Shown one piece after another: positions 1 through 8,719 of a DNA stretch of 28,406 bases. The DNA is from Triparma columacea (taxonomy: Eukaryota > Sar > Bolidophyceae > Parmales > Triparmaceae). The stretch lies in NCBI GenBank assembly GCA_030267965.1, contig BRYA01000185.1, positions 1 through 28,406 of the forward strand, in the 5' to 3' direction. The position numbers and the translations under genes were made by a program. The stretch's first letter is position 1, and each line of letters begins with the position of its first letter. The notes under the pieces are model-generated. The model worked only from the letters and a program-made list of their open reading frames with translations. It was not told the origin of the DNA and did not search any database.

Positions 1-3000
1 CAGGTTCTGGAATGAACTCAACTGGGACCTTTGCCTTCAATTGATCAGTAAACCATTGTGGCTGTTCTTCTTCCCATTTTGCCCAATTCAATTCAACCCA
101 TTTATGTATGTCACTCTCAATAGCGACCCAATGTCGTCTTGATTTCTTAAACACTTGGAACTTCACTTCTTCACTTTCCCCCTTTACAAAATATGACATT
201 GAATAGTCAATTCCTCTTTGAGCACTAATAAAGCTCTTCAAGTACTCCCTGTTTATGTTCCAAAAGAAACAAGCAAAACAGACAGTAACGAATGGAATAA
301 GCACCATAGCAGTTGTTTGTGCAATTCTTAATCCCTCCTCAATATTCTTCTCTACACTTTTAGCTACATGAATTGCTACTGGAAGACTGCTCATTGTAAG
401 CACAAATCCAGACATCCAAAACAATCCCCCAACATCATTTGGATGTCTAAACTGCACAATTGATGTAAAGTCTGTTACAACTTTCACCATTGTTCTAGCT
501 ATAATACTAAAAACTATTTCTGCATTGCCACCAAGAGGTGTCCAATACCAAAAATCTCCTCTTAAGACCTTCACCAACAAGTATAGAACAAGGTCGGCCC
601 CAACATAGAGAGAGACCCATCTACCACCTAGGAGCCCTAAAACAACTATTGTCATGCACCTTATAACAAGCATGCCTGCACTAAAGAGCATCATTGAAAC
701 AAATATGATTGACCTTTTGGTAGGTTTTGCTGGCACATACCCATAGAAGTCAGGCACTTGCTCTCTCTTCACTGGGTCAGTATCAAAGTCATAACTTATA
801 GTTGCAGATGCAAAGCCTGTAGTCAAAGCGGAAACAATAAGTGAGACCCAAGCTGCCACCGCAATGTCATTTTTACTTGTTGCAATAGCCATAAGTTGGA
901 TGATCACTCCAGGGATTGCCTCAGCAAACATCTCAACCATTTTCATGACACTCAACTCTGTCAAGGCATCAGCTACTTGACCGGCCTCTTGTTTTTCTCC
1001 CTTTGCAACCCTGTAAGCATCAACAGCAGGTTTAAACCCAATCAAAATAGGAAACCACTCTATCAGCACCCTCTTTATCCCTAACTTCCTATTCTGTCCC
1101 CAAACAACAAGCAACTGAATCCCCATTGAAATGGCTAGACTTGCCAAAGATGCTTTACCATACCCTTCCTTCCCATCATCCCAAAACATGTATGTCACAT
1201 ACACATCAGTCAGCAAATCTACCATACTAGTGATAGCACCAACAGTTACTCTCGCCTTCAACCCCCAAGGAACTTCCTCCAAAAGCCTGTAGCTAATTGT
1301 CTCAAGCATAGGTCTGAACCATTCATACTCCCCATCAAGATCCTGTAGAGCAGGGAAATTTAAGATGAAGGCATCAACTGCAGCTATTGGCTTTGTATTG
1401 ATAGCCAAACTCCTCGCTAGAGACTCTCCGATCTCTCTTCCATCCTTCTCTCCCAGCTCTACAGCCTTACCCTCTACCTTCCTCAACTTGCATAGCTTGT
1501 TCTTGACAACAGCGCCAAACATTGGTGTGACAAACGCATACTTCTCTGCAGCCTGTTTCAGAACGTAGTCTTTTCCAATAAATGACCTGACAGCTTCCTC
1601 CTTTGTCATTCCCTTTTTCCTGAAACTTAATGCAACCAACAGTTGCTCAGCCAACAACTGTCCTATTTTGTTAGGATCTAAACCTTCATAGTCATTTATA
1701 GTATCACTCACGGCATGTGAAGAAACTAATGCGCCTCTTTTGTCCAAGCCAACACTTGCTCTCCTAATACTTGCTCTCAAAGCACCTGCTAGACCACCCT
1801 CAGCTTCAGCATCAACACTTGCTCTCCTACCACACTCTCTCCTTCTAAAATCTCCATCTGATGGTATAAAGTCTACAGACACCAAAGCTTTCATAACGTC
1901 AGTAAACCAGTCTGGTTTCTCCTCTTCCCATTCAGCCCAGTTTAACTCAACCCATTTCTTTATTTGTCCTTCAATGGAGACCCAGTGATGCCTTGAATTT
2001 GTAAGGACCTCAAACTTCATTGCATCACTTTTACCTTCAAGAAAACATGCCATAGAATAGTCTTTTGATCTCTGTGTACTCCAGAAGGTGTGCAAGTACT
2101 TCCTCTCAATGTACAAAAAGAAGATGAAAAAGCATAGGGCAGTTATTGGTATGAAAGAGTTCATAATTGATGATGCAATATCAATTGTCTTCTTATCTGC
2201 ATGAGGTGAAGCTATATATATTGACACTGGTAGGCTTCCCATTGTTAATACAAGACCAAACAACCAATAGGCTCCTCCTACCTCATTAGGATGTCTAAAC
2301 TGCACATTTGAAGTGAAGTCTACAATGATCTTTACAATAACTCTGGAGCTAATACTACTCATGATCTCAACATTACCCTCTAATCGCAACCAATACCAGA
2401 AGTCTCCCCTCAATATCTTAACCAATAAGTACAGGCCAAGGTCGGCGCCAATGTAGAGAAAGACCCAACTACCTCCCATCAACCCAAGAAGAACTATTGT
2501 TGTACACCTTATTAGAAGCATTCCTGCAGTGAACAGCAACATGGACACAAATACTACTGTTCTCTTGCTTGCTATTGCTGGTATGTACCCATAGAAGTCC
2601 GGTGCCACTTCTCTCTTAGCAGGGTCTGTGTCCCAGTCATAACTAATTGTTGCAGAGGCAAAGCCTGTTGTAATTGCTGACACTGCAACTGAAAGCCATG
2701 CTGAAGTTCCAACATCTTTGTCATTTGTTGCTATAGCCATAAGTTGGATGATCACTCCAGGGATTGCCTCAGCAAACATCTCAATGATTTTCATAGCTGT
2801 CATCTCAAACATTGGGTCAAGTGCAGTCCCAACCTCTTGTTTTGCTCCAGTTGCTACCCTATAAGCATCAACAGCAGGCTTGTACCCAAGCAAGATTGGA
2901 ATCCCCTCCCTTAACACCCTCTTCATCCCCAACTTTCTGTTTTGACCCCAAACAAAAAGCATCTGAATCCCAATTGACACAGCCAAACTTGCCAAAGATG

Positions 3001-6000
3001 CCTTAAAGTACCCATACTTCTTATCACTCCAAAACATGTACGTCACATACACATCAGTCAGCAAATCAACCATGCTTGTGGCAGCACCAACAGTCACCCT
3101 TGCTTTTAAGCCTAAGGTAGACTTCATGAATAGTTTCATAACAATCTCCTCAAGCATGGGCCTTAACCATACTTTCTCATTCATGACTTCTTGCACTTCA
3201 GTGTATTGATGGGCCCATTCATCTACAGCATGAGCAGCAGTCAAAGTAGTCAACATTACTGCTGTCATTGCACTTCCAATCTCCCATCCCCTGGTTTCCT
3301 CCTCACTCTCAACTTCTCCCTCATTTGTCGCTCTCCTTTGAAATTTGTTCATAACCACAGCATACAGCATAGATCTCATAAAACCATGCTGCTCTGTAAT
3401 CTCTCTCAGTGCCCTATTGGCCACAATGAATCCCCTCACAACCTCTACCTTACTGTCCCCGACTTTCCTTTTCTTCACTCTCTCCATCAGCTGCTCTCCA
3501 AACCTCCTCCCATCCTTCTCCCCTGCTTCATTGCTCTTGAGCAGATTATCAAAGTAGTAAGCAGCATCAGTTACCATGCTTAGGTGCTTAATTACACTCT
3601 TTTTGCTGGTTGCTTTTCCTAAACCCTTATTTCTAGTCATCATTTCAATGTCTGTCTTCATCTGGCCAGCCTCTGAGAACCTTACAGCTGTGAAATGCCC
3701 TTCGTGTTCAACTGTGATTACAAGTGTCTTGTTGTTAACGCTGTGAATCACAAGCTGGGAGGCAACTCCACTTTTAAGGCCCCAGAAGAATGCTGCAACT
3801 TCCTTGTGGGATGCTCTTGCAGTTATTGAAGTCTTCCCCCAACCCATTCCCTTCTCTGCCTTTATCAATGTCTGTCCAGACAATGCACTACTGATCTCTT
3901 GAGCTCCGTCAATCTCGTCAAAGTGACTTTCAATCCCTGGGGCTCCCTCAATTGCAATCTTTTCAAATTTTTCTATGATCTGCTCTCTCTTGAAGGCGGC
4001 AATCTCATTGCTCTTGTCAAATTTTCTTCTCATATTTGAGACAGTTGCAAGAAACCTTGGTGCGAGCTTGTTCATGATGGAGGAGAAAATGACACCACCA
4101 AGATCTACCTTTGTTGTGAAAGTCACTGATGTTTGTGGCACATCTCCAACAGTGTGAATGGGCTCAAATACCCAAACTGTGTGTGCCTTCCCTAGAACAT
4201 TCCCAGTCTTCACTGGAAAGTCTTTGTGAAGCTCATCTGTGTCTGCAATATCAATGACAAGTTTGCCGTCATTTTGCTTGAACCAGGTAATTTTACTCCG
4301 AAAATCACGTGGAGCAAAACCAGGGATACCGAGTCCCCTCGTTGATACGTAGTCCTTGGTGTGGGGGTTTACTTTGATGACTTTCAAGAAGGTTATTCCA
4401 TCTCTTTCTTTTGCATTCTTTGTATCCTCTCGATTGCCTAATTTAGCAAACTCACTAGTAGCGCACTCCTCCACACTAGCATCAACTACAGTAGTGGCAA
4501 CACCAGTCCCACTGCTCGCCCCATTAATATGAACTAGCTTCATCTTGACCCTCTCATCAGGACTCTTCAGTTCATCAAAATTCTCATCCTTCTTGCACTT
4601 CTCATAAAACTCCTTCCCATTCCTAATTGCATCCTTCTCCTCATCTGTATAATCTTGAGTCTCATTCTTGNNAAAGCCTCCAGCATCAACTCTTTGCTGT
4701 AAAACTATTTGACACCGTGCCACCTCTCCAAGTTTTGCTATATTTCTAGCAGTGAAGATTGCAGTCACCTTACCTCTCACGGTGTTCTTGAATGTTCCTC
4801 CATAGTCTACAATAAGTTTGACCGGCGTGAAGAATACCTGGACACAATTTGTTTCTGTATTTGAAAATATAGTTGACCTACCAACAAATTCCCTGTTTCT
4901 CAGAGGGAAAGGCATATTTTTAAGGGTTGCAAAGATCTTCTCATTGGCCTTGCCCTCCGCCTTTCCAATTTCAATCCGGGCAAGATCGCCAGATACAAGA
5001 GCGTTTCTTTTCCTCTCCCTGCCACAGTACTCAAAGTACCAAGCAGCTGCCTCCTCTGCTGTGCAGTCTGCTTGCCCTTCAGCGCGCCCAAGTGCAATAC
5101 TTCTCATTCCCTTCTTCTGCTGTTTATACTTCATTGACATTATCACTCCCTCGTAGGGTGTGTTGAGAGGGTTCCACCCATGATCCTTCCCTCCTTCCCC
5201 CTCCCCACCGAAGAGCTCCTCAAACTCCCCAAACACCTTCTTTTGGTCCTCCTCCAACTCAACCCCCTCCCTCATCCTCTCCACCAAGGCCCCCCTGACC
5301 TCAGCATCGACCATCTTCCCGTTCCTCCTGAACTTCTTCTGCAACCTGTTGGCCTCAATAAGCTGACTCTTTGCAAGGTAATCAATAGCATTGTCCAGCA
5401 GTGTCTTTTGAAGGCCTTTGAATTTCAGATCAACTGTCTGAATACGTGTCACCCTACAGACATTTGGGGCAATCTCATTGAAGAAGTGGACACCTGTAGT
5501 CTCTGCTAGCACAAATCCTTCCTTACTGAGGTCCTTGAAGCCTCCTCCAGGGTACTCTGTCAGTGGCACAAGAGCCAACATGTACGATGTCCGGCCATTC
5601 TCAAGTTTGACTTCCTTCCACACAAACCAATTATCAAATAGTCGATTGGTGGCGGCAGGGACCTTCACGCCCATACGAAAGTGCATGCTTCTCGTTCCCT
5701 CAAAATCATTCCTGATAACCCTTGGTAAGTTCCCATTATTTTTGAAGTGCTCCTCTGACCACTCAAATGCATCGAGCACAAATTGCTCTGCCAATACACC
5801 CTTTGCTGACTTGTCCACAGTGACCCCAAACCCTCCCCACACCTTGTCCTCCTCCCTCCACAGGAACTTGTCAATACCCTCCTTGAGTGTTCCCTTGACT
5901 CTCTTTCCCTTCTTGTAGAGTTCCTCCTCCAGCCCTGCGACACTTTCCAGCATCCCATCCTCTTCCTTAGTAAGAGTTGGCACATTGGGCATGACCTCCT

Positions 6001-7012
6001 CCACAAAGTGCCTTTTCCTCCTCTCATCAATGAGACCAGGCTGTCTGAACTTCTTCCTGACCTCCTCCATGATACCCTTTACTGCTGCATACGCAGCCTT
6101 GACGTCTCCCTTCTTGGTCCTGCCACTGTTCCTGCCTTCAACACTAGATCTCATGGATCTCACACTCTTAAAGTTTTTGACTGTGCGAACATCAACTTCT
6201 GGTTTCATCTCTGTTGCTCTCTCCTCTGCCTTAAGAGTTCCCACCATGGTGACTGCAGTTTGTCCAAACTCAAAATCAGTGAAGCTGAGCTCCCCCTTAA
6301 TGACACCTCGCTTGATAGTCTTGGTATTTGTTGATGCTAGAATTTCAACAAGCATCGCAGTTGCCTCATCAGAAAGATCGTCCTTATCAAGGGGTGCCAA
6401 CTCCATAATGTTCGTCGATTTGTCAGGAGATACAATTTTAACGTCCAGGAGAAACTCGACGAACTTATTCCCGCTGCCGTAGTGCTGCCAGCAGACGAGT
6501 CTGTGAATGACTCCTTCCTCTTTGTCATACTCCTGGAGGGTCTTCCTTCGGAGCTTGCCCTGCTCACAGTCGGTGAGGAGAAAGTCAATGATCTTGTCGC
6601 GCTCATCGTGGAAGACATCAGCAAGCTCCATAACCTTCACATCGACGCCGGTAGAATTGTCGATAAGGCCTTCAACGGCTCCTCGGTCATCCAGAAGCTT
6701 GACAAGTTTGACTTGCTCGGGGCCAAGAGCTGTGTAATCGATATCTACGGGACTTTGTATTGCGGAGGGAGTGTGATTGAAGCCTGAAGGGGGCTCGCTT
6801 ATCTTCAGCAGAATATTGTCGTGCTGCTTCGATGCGTTGTCGTCTGGTTGACTACCATCACCGTGAGGAGCCTCTTGGTCTGGAGCATCACTCCTGCGGG
6901 GAGGCTTCTCCCCCTCCATGCCTTTGAAAGAGGGATCTTCATGATCGCTTCCCCCGCGTTGGTCCGTTGACGATCCAATCTCCTCGCTGAGTTCCATGAC
7001 GCGGCGATCCAT
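1..7012 (-). CDS. Giant multi-START-domain membrane protein, 3' end beyond window
   Basis: A single frame runs from ATG at 7012 to the left edge with no stop and no intron (2337 codons). It stays in frame across two N bases at 4671-4672. The first 1000 or so residues contain several START-like lipid-binding segments: around 165-270, 400-530 (NRLFDNWFVWKEV), 590-785 (FPLRNREFVGR) and 830-1000 (APRDFRSKITW, later VDLGG). A further START-like start, GWGKTSITARASHKEVAAFF, lies near 1056. START domains bind lipids or sterols in a hydrophobic pocket. From about residue 1165 a hydrophobic module of roughly eight membrane segments occurs twice. Its marks are MVDLLTDVYVTYMFW, FAEAIPGVIIQLMAIA, DFYGYIP and FRHPN. 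From memory only, this architecture recurs in bolidophyte predicted proteins. Third codon positions look more A/T-rich in the membrane half. A role in lipid binding or transfer at a membrane is inference. Confidence 0.85.
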   Translation of the reverse strand, partial: MDRRVMELSEEIGSSTDQRGGSDHEDPSFKGMEGEKPPRRSDAPDQEAPHGDGSQPDDNASKQHDNILLKISEPPSGFNHTPSAIQSPVDIDYTALGPEQVKLVKLLDDRGAVEGLIDNSTGVDVKVMELADVFHDERDKIIDFLLTDCEQGKLRRKTLQEYDKEEGVIHRLVCWQHYGSGNKFVEFLLDVKIVSPDKSTNIMELAPLDKDDLSDEATAMLVEILASTNTKTIKRGVIKGELSFTDFEFGQTAVTMVGTLKAEERATEMKPEVDVRTVKNFKSVRSMRSSVEGRNSGRTKKGDVKAAYAAVKGIMEEVRKKFRQPGLIDERRKRHFVEEVMPNVPTLTKEEDGMLESVAGLEEELYKKGKRVKGTLKEGIDKFLWREEDKVWGGFGVTVDKSAKGVLAEQFVLDAFEWSEEHFKNNGNLPRVIRNDFEGTRSMHFRMGVKVPAATNRLFDNWFVWKEVKLENGRTSYMLALVPLTEYPGGGFKDLSKEGFVLAETTGVHFFNEIAPNVCRVTRIQTVDLKFKGLQKTLLDNAIDYLAKSQLIEANRLQKKFRRNGKMVDAEVRGALVERMREGVELEEDQKKVFGEFEELFGGEGEGGKDHGWNPLNTPYEGVIMSMKYKQQKKGMRSIALGRAEGQADCTAEEAAAWYFEYCGRERKRNALVSGDLARIEIGKAEGKANEKIFATLKNMPFPLRNREFVGRSTIFSNTETNCVQVFFTPVKLIVDYGGTFKNTVRGKVTAIFTARNIAKLGEVARCQIVLQQRVDAGGFXKNETQDYTDEEKDAIRNGKEFYEKCKKDENFDELKSPDERVKMKLVHINGASSGTGVATTVVDASVEECATSEFAKLGNREDTKNAKERDGITFLKVIKVNPHTKDYVSTRGLGIPGFAPRDFRSKITWFKQNDGKLVIDIADTDELHKDFPVKTGNVLGKAHTVWVFEPIHTVGDVPQTSVTFTTKVDLGGVIFSSIMNKLAPRFLATVSNMRRKFDKSNEIAAFKREQIIEKFEKIAIEGAPGIESHFDEIDGAQEISSALSGQTLIKAEKGMGWGKTSITARASHKEVAAFFWGLKSGVASQLVIHSVNNKTLVITVEHEGHFTAVRFSEAGQMKTDIEMMTRNKGLGKATSKKSVIKHLSMVTDAAYYFDNLLKSNEAGEKDGRRFGEQLMERVKKRKVGDSKVEVVRGFIVANRALREITEQHGFMRSMLYAVVMNKFQRRATNEGEVESEEETRGWEIGSAMTAVMLTTLTAAHAVDEWAHQYTEVQEVMNEKVWLRPMLEEIVMKLFMKSTLGLKARVTVGAATSMVDLLTDVYVTYMFWSDKKYGYFKASLASLAVSIGIQMLFVWGQNRKLGMKRVLREGIPILLGYKPAVDAYRVATGAKQEVGTALDPMFEMTAMKIIEMFAEAIPGVIIQLMAIATNDKDVGTSAWLSVAVSAITTGFASATISYDWDTDPAKREVAPDFYGYIPAIASKRTVVFVSMLLFTAGMLLIRCTTIVLLGLMGGSWVFLYIGADLGLYLLVKILRGDFWYWLRLEGNVEIMSSISSRVIVKIIVDFTSNVQFRHPNEVGGAYWLFGLVLTMGSLPVSIYIASPHADKKTIDIASSIMNSFIPITALCFFIFFLYIERKYLHTFWSTQRSKDYSMACFLEGKSDAMKFEVLTNSRHHWVSIEGQIKKWVELNWAEWEEEKPDWFTDVMKALVSVDFIPSDGDFRRRECGRRASVDAEAEGGLAGALRASIRRASVGLDKRGALVSSHAVSDTINDYEGLDPNKIGQLLAEQLLVALSFRKKGMTKEEAVRSFIGKDYVLKQAAEKYAFVTPMFGAVVKNKLCKLRKVEGKAVELGEKDGREIGESLARSLAINTKPIAAVDAFILNFPALQDLDGEYEWFRPMLETISYRLLEEVPWGLKARVTVGAITSMVDLLTDVYVTYMFWDDGKEGYGKASLASLAISMGIQLLVVWGQNRKLGIKRVLIEWFPILIGFKPAVDAYRVAKGEKQEAGQVADALTELSVMKMVEMFAEAIPGVIIQLMAIATSKNDIAVAAWVSLIVSALTTGFASATISYDFDTDPVKREQVPDFYGYVPAKPTKRSIIFVSMMLFSAGMLVIRCMTIVVLGLLGGRWVSLYVGADLVLYLLVKVLRGDFWYWTPLGGNAEIVFSIIARTMVKVVTDFTSIVQFRHPNDVGGLFWMSGFVLTMSSLPVAIHVAKSVEKNIEEGLRIAQTTAMVLIPFVTVCFACFFWNINREYLKSFISAQRGIDYSMSYFVKGESEEVKFQVFKKSRRHWVAIESDIHKWVELNWAKWEEEQPQWFTDQLKAKVPVEFIPEP
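6..1674 (-). repeat. Intragenic tandem duplication, copy B of the membrane module
   Basis: This is the second copy of the module, reaching almost to the left edge. It repeats the same landmarks in the same order: MVDLLTDVYVTYMFW, FAEAIPGVIIQLMAIAT, DFYGYVP, QFRHPND, HWVAIES and WFTDQ...FIPEP. Protein similarity is high throughout. Long identical DNA runs survive around 891-936 and 1181-1216, so the duplication is either fairly recent or kept alike by gene conversion. The protein may end shortly beyond the window, because copy A also closes with an FIP motif, but this cannot be seen here. Confidence 0.85.
1858..3522 (-). repeat. Intragenic tandem duplication, copy A of the membrane module
   Basis: This is the first of two homologous stretches of about 550 codons inside the START-membrane gene. 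Through most of its length the corresponding base in copy B lies exactly 1848 bp (616 codons) away, for example 3085 versus 1237 and 2739 versus 891. Near the left end the offset becomes 1854 bp, so two codons were gained or lost. A run of about 45 bases starting at 2739 matches copy B perfectly. The membrane segments are the best-conserved part. The soluble lead-in (GRRFGEQLMERV versus a related stretch in copy B) is more diverged. Boundaries are approximate. Confidence 0.85.
4671..4672. other. Two-base assembly gap (NN) inside the START-membrane gene
   Basis: Two unknown bases fall in codon 781 of the START-membrane frame. The frame before and after is continuous and coding in character, so the gap size is either correct or wrong by a multiple of three. 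Confidence 0.95.
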
Positions 7013-7702
7013 GCTACCTCTGCAGATTTCTCAAACCTAGAGGAAGGATGTTAAGCGGGGAGGGGGCAAGATGAGTTAGTTGCTTACGTAAAAATTGAAT
7101 ATCACCGGTCCTCCGGGGGGAATAAATCTAAAAAAGACGACAGACGTCATCCAAAAACACACGACGTGTTTCATGAACCCCCCTCATTGGCCCTCTGCCA
7201 TCTCCATCTCGGGCCACTTTGCAAATCACATCACACCGCGCATAAAAAGAGCTTCTGCGTCAAATAACTCTTGTTCGTTCCCCGTCTCCCTCCCCTTAAC
7301 TCACTTTTAAGTTGATTCGTGCGGTTCAAGGTGAGCTTGAGAATTTTGACTGCTGACGTCTCAATGGACTGGCTCTACATTTCCGGAAGGTAAGAGTTTG
7401 GTAGGACACAAAATTGGCGAAAAAACATTCTGTCTTCTCCCATACGATAGAATACTACATATCTAGCAGAAGCGTAAAAAAACAAGTGCTACCGACGGAC
7501 CTCAACATGAGCTTGATTTAATTACTTTTTGCCTTGGGACAATTAAGGCCTGGGACTTCCTAGGGCAACATGACGCCCTTTTTATACCACAGGATTAGGA
7601 CCTGCAAGGCGATGTATATTGCTAACAACATAAGTGAATTGAGTAGCCTTAAGCAATTTCGTTTCAAGTGAGACTGCGGATTTCTTCTTACTTCTCATGT
7701 GT
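7013..7702. promoter_or_regulatory. Intergenic stretch with putative promoter of the START-membrane gene
   Basis: No convincing gene fills this 690-bp stretch. Read on the minus strand it has a CCAAT box at 7190-7186, about 175 bp before the START-membrane ATG. ACGT-core sites of the bZIP type occur at 7143-7150 (GACGTCAT), around 7161-7168 (ACGACGTG) and at 7353-7360 (TGACGTCT). An A-rich TATA-like CATAAAAAG lies near 7241 on the plus strand. A tiny plus-strand spliced reading frame (7364-7521) is listed separately. Motif calls are by eye and the assignment is tentative. Confidence 0.35.
7364..7521 (+). other. Possible two-exon microORF or start of an unannotated transcript
   Basis: ATG at 7364 opens an eight-codon reading frame that runs into a good donor (GGAAG followed by GTAAGAG, splice after 7389). 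A plausible acceptor, ATCTAGCAG, ends at 7469. Joining the two keeps frame and gives a 25-residue peptide ending at TAA 7519-7521. The peptide has no recognisable motif. A second donor-like sequence, TTCAAGGTGAGC, precedes it near 7330, so this could be part of a plus-strand noncoding transcript. The evidence is splice-site resemblance only. Confidence 0.15.
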
Positions 7703-8210
7703 TCACTTGTGGTTGCCTCCTCCGGCACCTGCCTTCTCCAGGCAGCCGCAGTCCTCCACGTACTCGAATTTTCCGGCCAGCAGGTCGTTCCTGTAGTCCT
7801 CCAGGTAGTCGTTGAAGCTAGTGGCGACGGAGTCCCCTACTCCGTCCGTGTCGTCCCATTCCTTAACCTCGTCTGTCTTGAGGTCAATGACCAAAAAGTC
7901 CTCCTCTCCCTCGTCCGCGCAGAAAGGGAGAAGCTCCTCGAACTTTCCGTCCATGCAGAACTCGGTGATCTTGGAGGCGTCGAGTCCCTTTTTCTCCCCG
8001 TACCAGATCTGGTTGGAGCAGGTCTGGAGGAGCAGGGCCAGGGTGGAGTCGATCTCGTTCCCGATGGCCTTCTCGAGAGGTTGCACGTCCTCTTCGGAGC
8101 CCTCGCTCATGTCCGCGTCGGAGGAGCGTTTGAACCAAGCGATAATGTCTGGGGGGGGGGGGGAGGGTGTGGGGGGTGGGTTAACAGATGAATGACAAGT
8201 AGGGCGCCAT
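7703..8210 (-). CDS. SMI1/KNR4-like (SUKH superfamily) small protein
   Basis: The main exon (8148 down to TAG/TGA region at 7703) carries the C-terminal signature of SMI1/KNR4 domains: a hydrophobic-acidic run LLPFCADEGEEDFLVIDL, then EVKEWDD, then an SF..YLEDYRNDLL helix. KNR4 in yeast links cell-wall synthesis and stress signalling; bacterial SUKH members are immunity proteins. The protein is near 145 residues. ATG at 8110 would cut off DIIAWFKRSSDAD, which looks coding and directly follows a C-rich acceptor (CCCCAG, 8151-8149). A short first exon from ATG 8210 to 8186 joins in phase (MAPYLSFI...) but needs an intron of only 37 nt. An in-frame upstream ATG at 8264 is possible. The domain call is fairly firm; the first exon is tentative. 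Confidence 0.65.
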
Positions 8211-8719
8211 GGGAAAGGAGAACCGAGGAGGCTGGTTTAGCAAGCATTTAATTGGGCCCTGCATTGCGTGCTTTTCCAACGGTACCTTCGTAGCCTGCCT
8301 CTTTGTCTAACCCTCCTGCCGCTATAGTCTCCCCCACCCAAACCTCCTACACTCTCACCATTCACGCTCTGCTCTGCCTCGCCTGGTGTCATGCCCCCCT
8401 TTCTCCGGTTTCCCTGTCGAACGGTTTCCGATATTTTTGATGGGTTAGCAGATAGCAGATAGTTGATCTATTTCAGCCTCGGTGGGACGCAGCAGGGGGG
8501 CCCAAAACAAACCCAAAGGAAACGCAAGGCTCCTTTATCCACGTCTATTCGACAACCCCGTAATTATGAAACGCCTTTTACTCACATCCTCAGCAACAGT
8601 TACGATCATTGGGGGTAGCAAAGGGTATTAATTTTTGATTTTCCCTTGCCTTGGACTTTGTCGCCTCCTCAAAACAAGCCGAAAGGTTAGCGCTGGAACA
8701 GCCAGTACTCCTTGGGGCG
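8211..8719. promoter_or_regulatory. Divergent intergenic region between SUKH and LRR genes
   Basis: This holds about 510 bp between two divergently oriented genes and presumably both promoters. I see no RNA gene and no convincing additional reading frame. It includes a C-rich stretch near 8330-8400 and no clear TATA box. Confidence 0.4.

Noticed and set aside
4818..6787. Numerous plus-strand frames opposite the START-membrane gene
   Set aside because: The minus strand is continuously open and carries recognisable domains; the plus frames are its shadows.
8651..8719. Longer N-terminus for the LRR protein starting at 8651
   Set aside because: The codon is TTG. The ATG at 8720 gives a proper signal peptide.
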